NCBI GenBank assembly: GCA_003222235.1
Contig: QHVD01000251.1
Location: 1-7,038 of the forward strand
Source of the DNA: Gemmatimonadota bacterium
GTDB lineage: Bacteria; Gemmatimonadota; Gemmatimonadetes; Gemmatimonadales; GWC2-71-9
DNA: 7,038 nucleotides
Direction of reading: 5' to 3'
A model generated the notes under the pieces. That model was not told the DNA's origin. It saw only the letters and a list, made by a program, of their open reading frames with translations, and ran no database searches. Below are positions 6,897 to 7,038 of the stretch, piece after piece. The translations under genes and the position numbers were made by a program. How positions within the stretch are numbered: the first letter of the stretch is position 1; each line of letters begins with the position of its first letter.

Positions 6897-6924
6897 TTTA
6901 TGGGTCGGGCCGCGAGTCCGGCAA
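6897..6924 (-). promoter_or_regulatory. Candidate sigma-70-like promoter for the minus-strand operon
   Basis: On the minus strand a TTGCCG box (6924-6919) and a CATAAA box (6902-6897) are separated by 16 nt. Each matches the consensus at four of six positions. CATAAA lies in the only AT-rich patch of this GC-rich intergenic stretch, about 70 nt before the GTG start. Promoter consensus in this unknown organism is not established, so this is tentative. Confidence 0.3.
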
Positions 6925-6932
6925 GTTGCGGG

Positions 6933-6955
6933 CGCTGGCGCCTGGTGCACCAGCG
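6933..6955. promoter_or_regulatory. Nested inverted repeats (possible operator)
   Basis: CGCTGG (6933-6938) pairs with CCAGCG (6950-6955). Inside lies a perfect 10-base palindrome, TGGTGCACCA (6943-6952). The repeat sits just upstream of the candidate -35 box on the minus strand, a position where a dimeric regulator could bind. There is no T-run after it, so it is not a terminator. Confidence 0.3.
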
Positions 6956-6984
6956 GATGGTTTCCCTCCGGTTGCGCCGGCGCG

Positions 6985-6996
6985 TGTCGGCCGACA
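6985..6996. promoter_or_regulatory. Perfect 12-bp palindrome (possible operator)
   Basis: TGTCGGCCGACA is a perfect 12-base palindrome, centred 43 bp from the centre of the TGGTGCACCA palindrome. The surrounding stretch to 7038 has no recognisable gene. A regulator site is one reading; chance in GC-rich DNA is another. Confidence 0.25.
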
Positions 6997-7038
6997 GCTT
7001 ATGCGCTCACCGTGAAGCTCCCACGATGGATCTGTCAG

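Noticed and set aside
6898..7038. 46-codon minus-strand frame open to the right edge, ending in TAA at 6898
   Set aside because: Its Gly/Ala/Pro/Arg-rich translation shows no domain. It could be the tail of an upstream gene, but nothing supports that within the window.
7026..7038. ATG on the plus strand at 7026 open to the right edge
   Set aside because: Only four codons are visible and there is no clear ribosome site, so a divergent gene start cannot be claimed.

Overview
The window is strongly GC-rich and densely packed with protein genes, with long shadow open frames on every strand. That suggests a high-GC bacterium such as a soil or aquatic environmental lineage, but nothing here fixes the phylum. 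I saw no tRNA, rRNA, CRISPR array, insertion sequence or phage gene. The gene content (class I methyltransferase, GMC oxidoreductase, sugar-nucleotide-type SDR, GT2 glycosyltransferase, multi-pass TPR protein) resembles a glycan biosynthesis or glycosylation locus.

Layout. (1) 1-551, minus strand: the N-terminal 183 residues of a SAM-dependent methyltransferase that runs off the left edge. (2) 579-3476, plus strand: three very tightly spaced genes. They are an unrecognised 135-aa protein, a 539-aa GMC-family flavin oxidoreductase starting 5 nt later, and a 290-aa NAD(P)-binding epimerase/dehydratase-like SDR that overlaps the oxidoreductase by 8 nt. (3) 6823 down to 3420, minus strand: a 790-aa polytopic membrane protein with C-terminal tetratricopeptide repeats, then a 342-aa dolichyl-phosphate-mannose-synthase-like GT2 that begins 2 nt after it. 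The two operons converge and their last genes overlap tail to tail by 57 nt. (4) 6824-7038: a noncoding or undetermined region with candidate promoter elements for the minus-strand operon and two perfect palindromes.

How the genes may work together. The main observation is the minus-strand pair. The membrane-TPR protein has the architecture and several sequence landmarks of the TMTC family of GT-C glycosyltransferases, known in animals as protein O-mannosyltransferases. Its partner looks like an enzyme that loads a sugar onto a polyprenyl phosphate, the kind of donor GT-C enzymes use. A lipid-linked-sugar synthase plus TMTC-like transferase module is a reasonable inference; substrate and acceptor are unknown. 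The plus-strand oxidoreductase and SDR may modify a sugar or lipid, with the small protein as a possible partner, and the methyltransferase could cap or decorate a product. These links rest on gene proximity, not on direct evidence.
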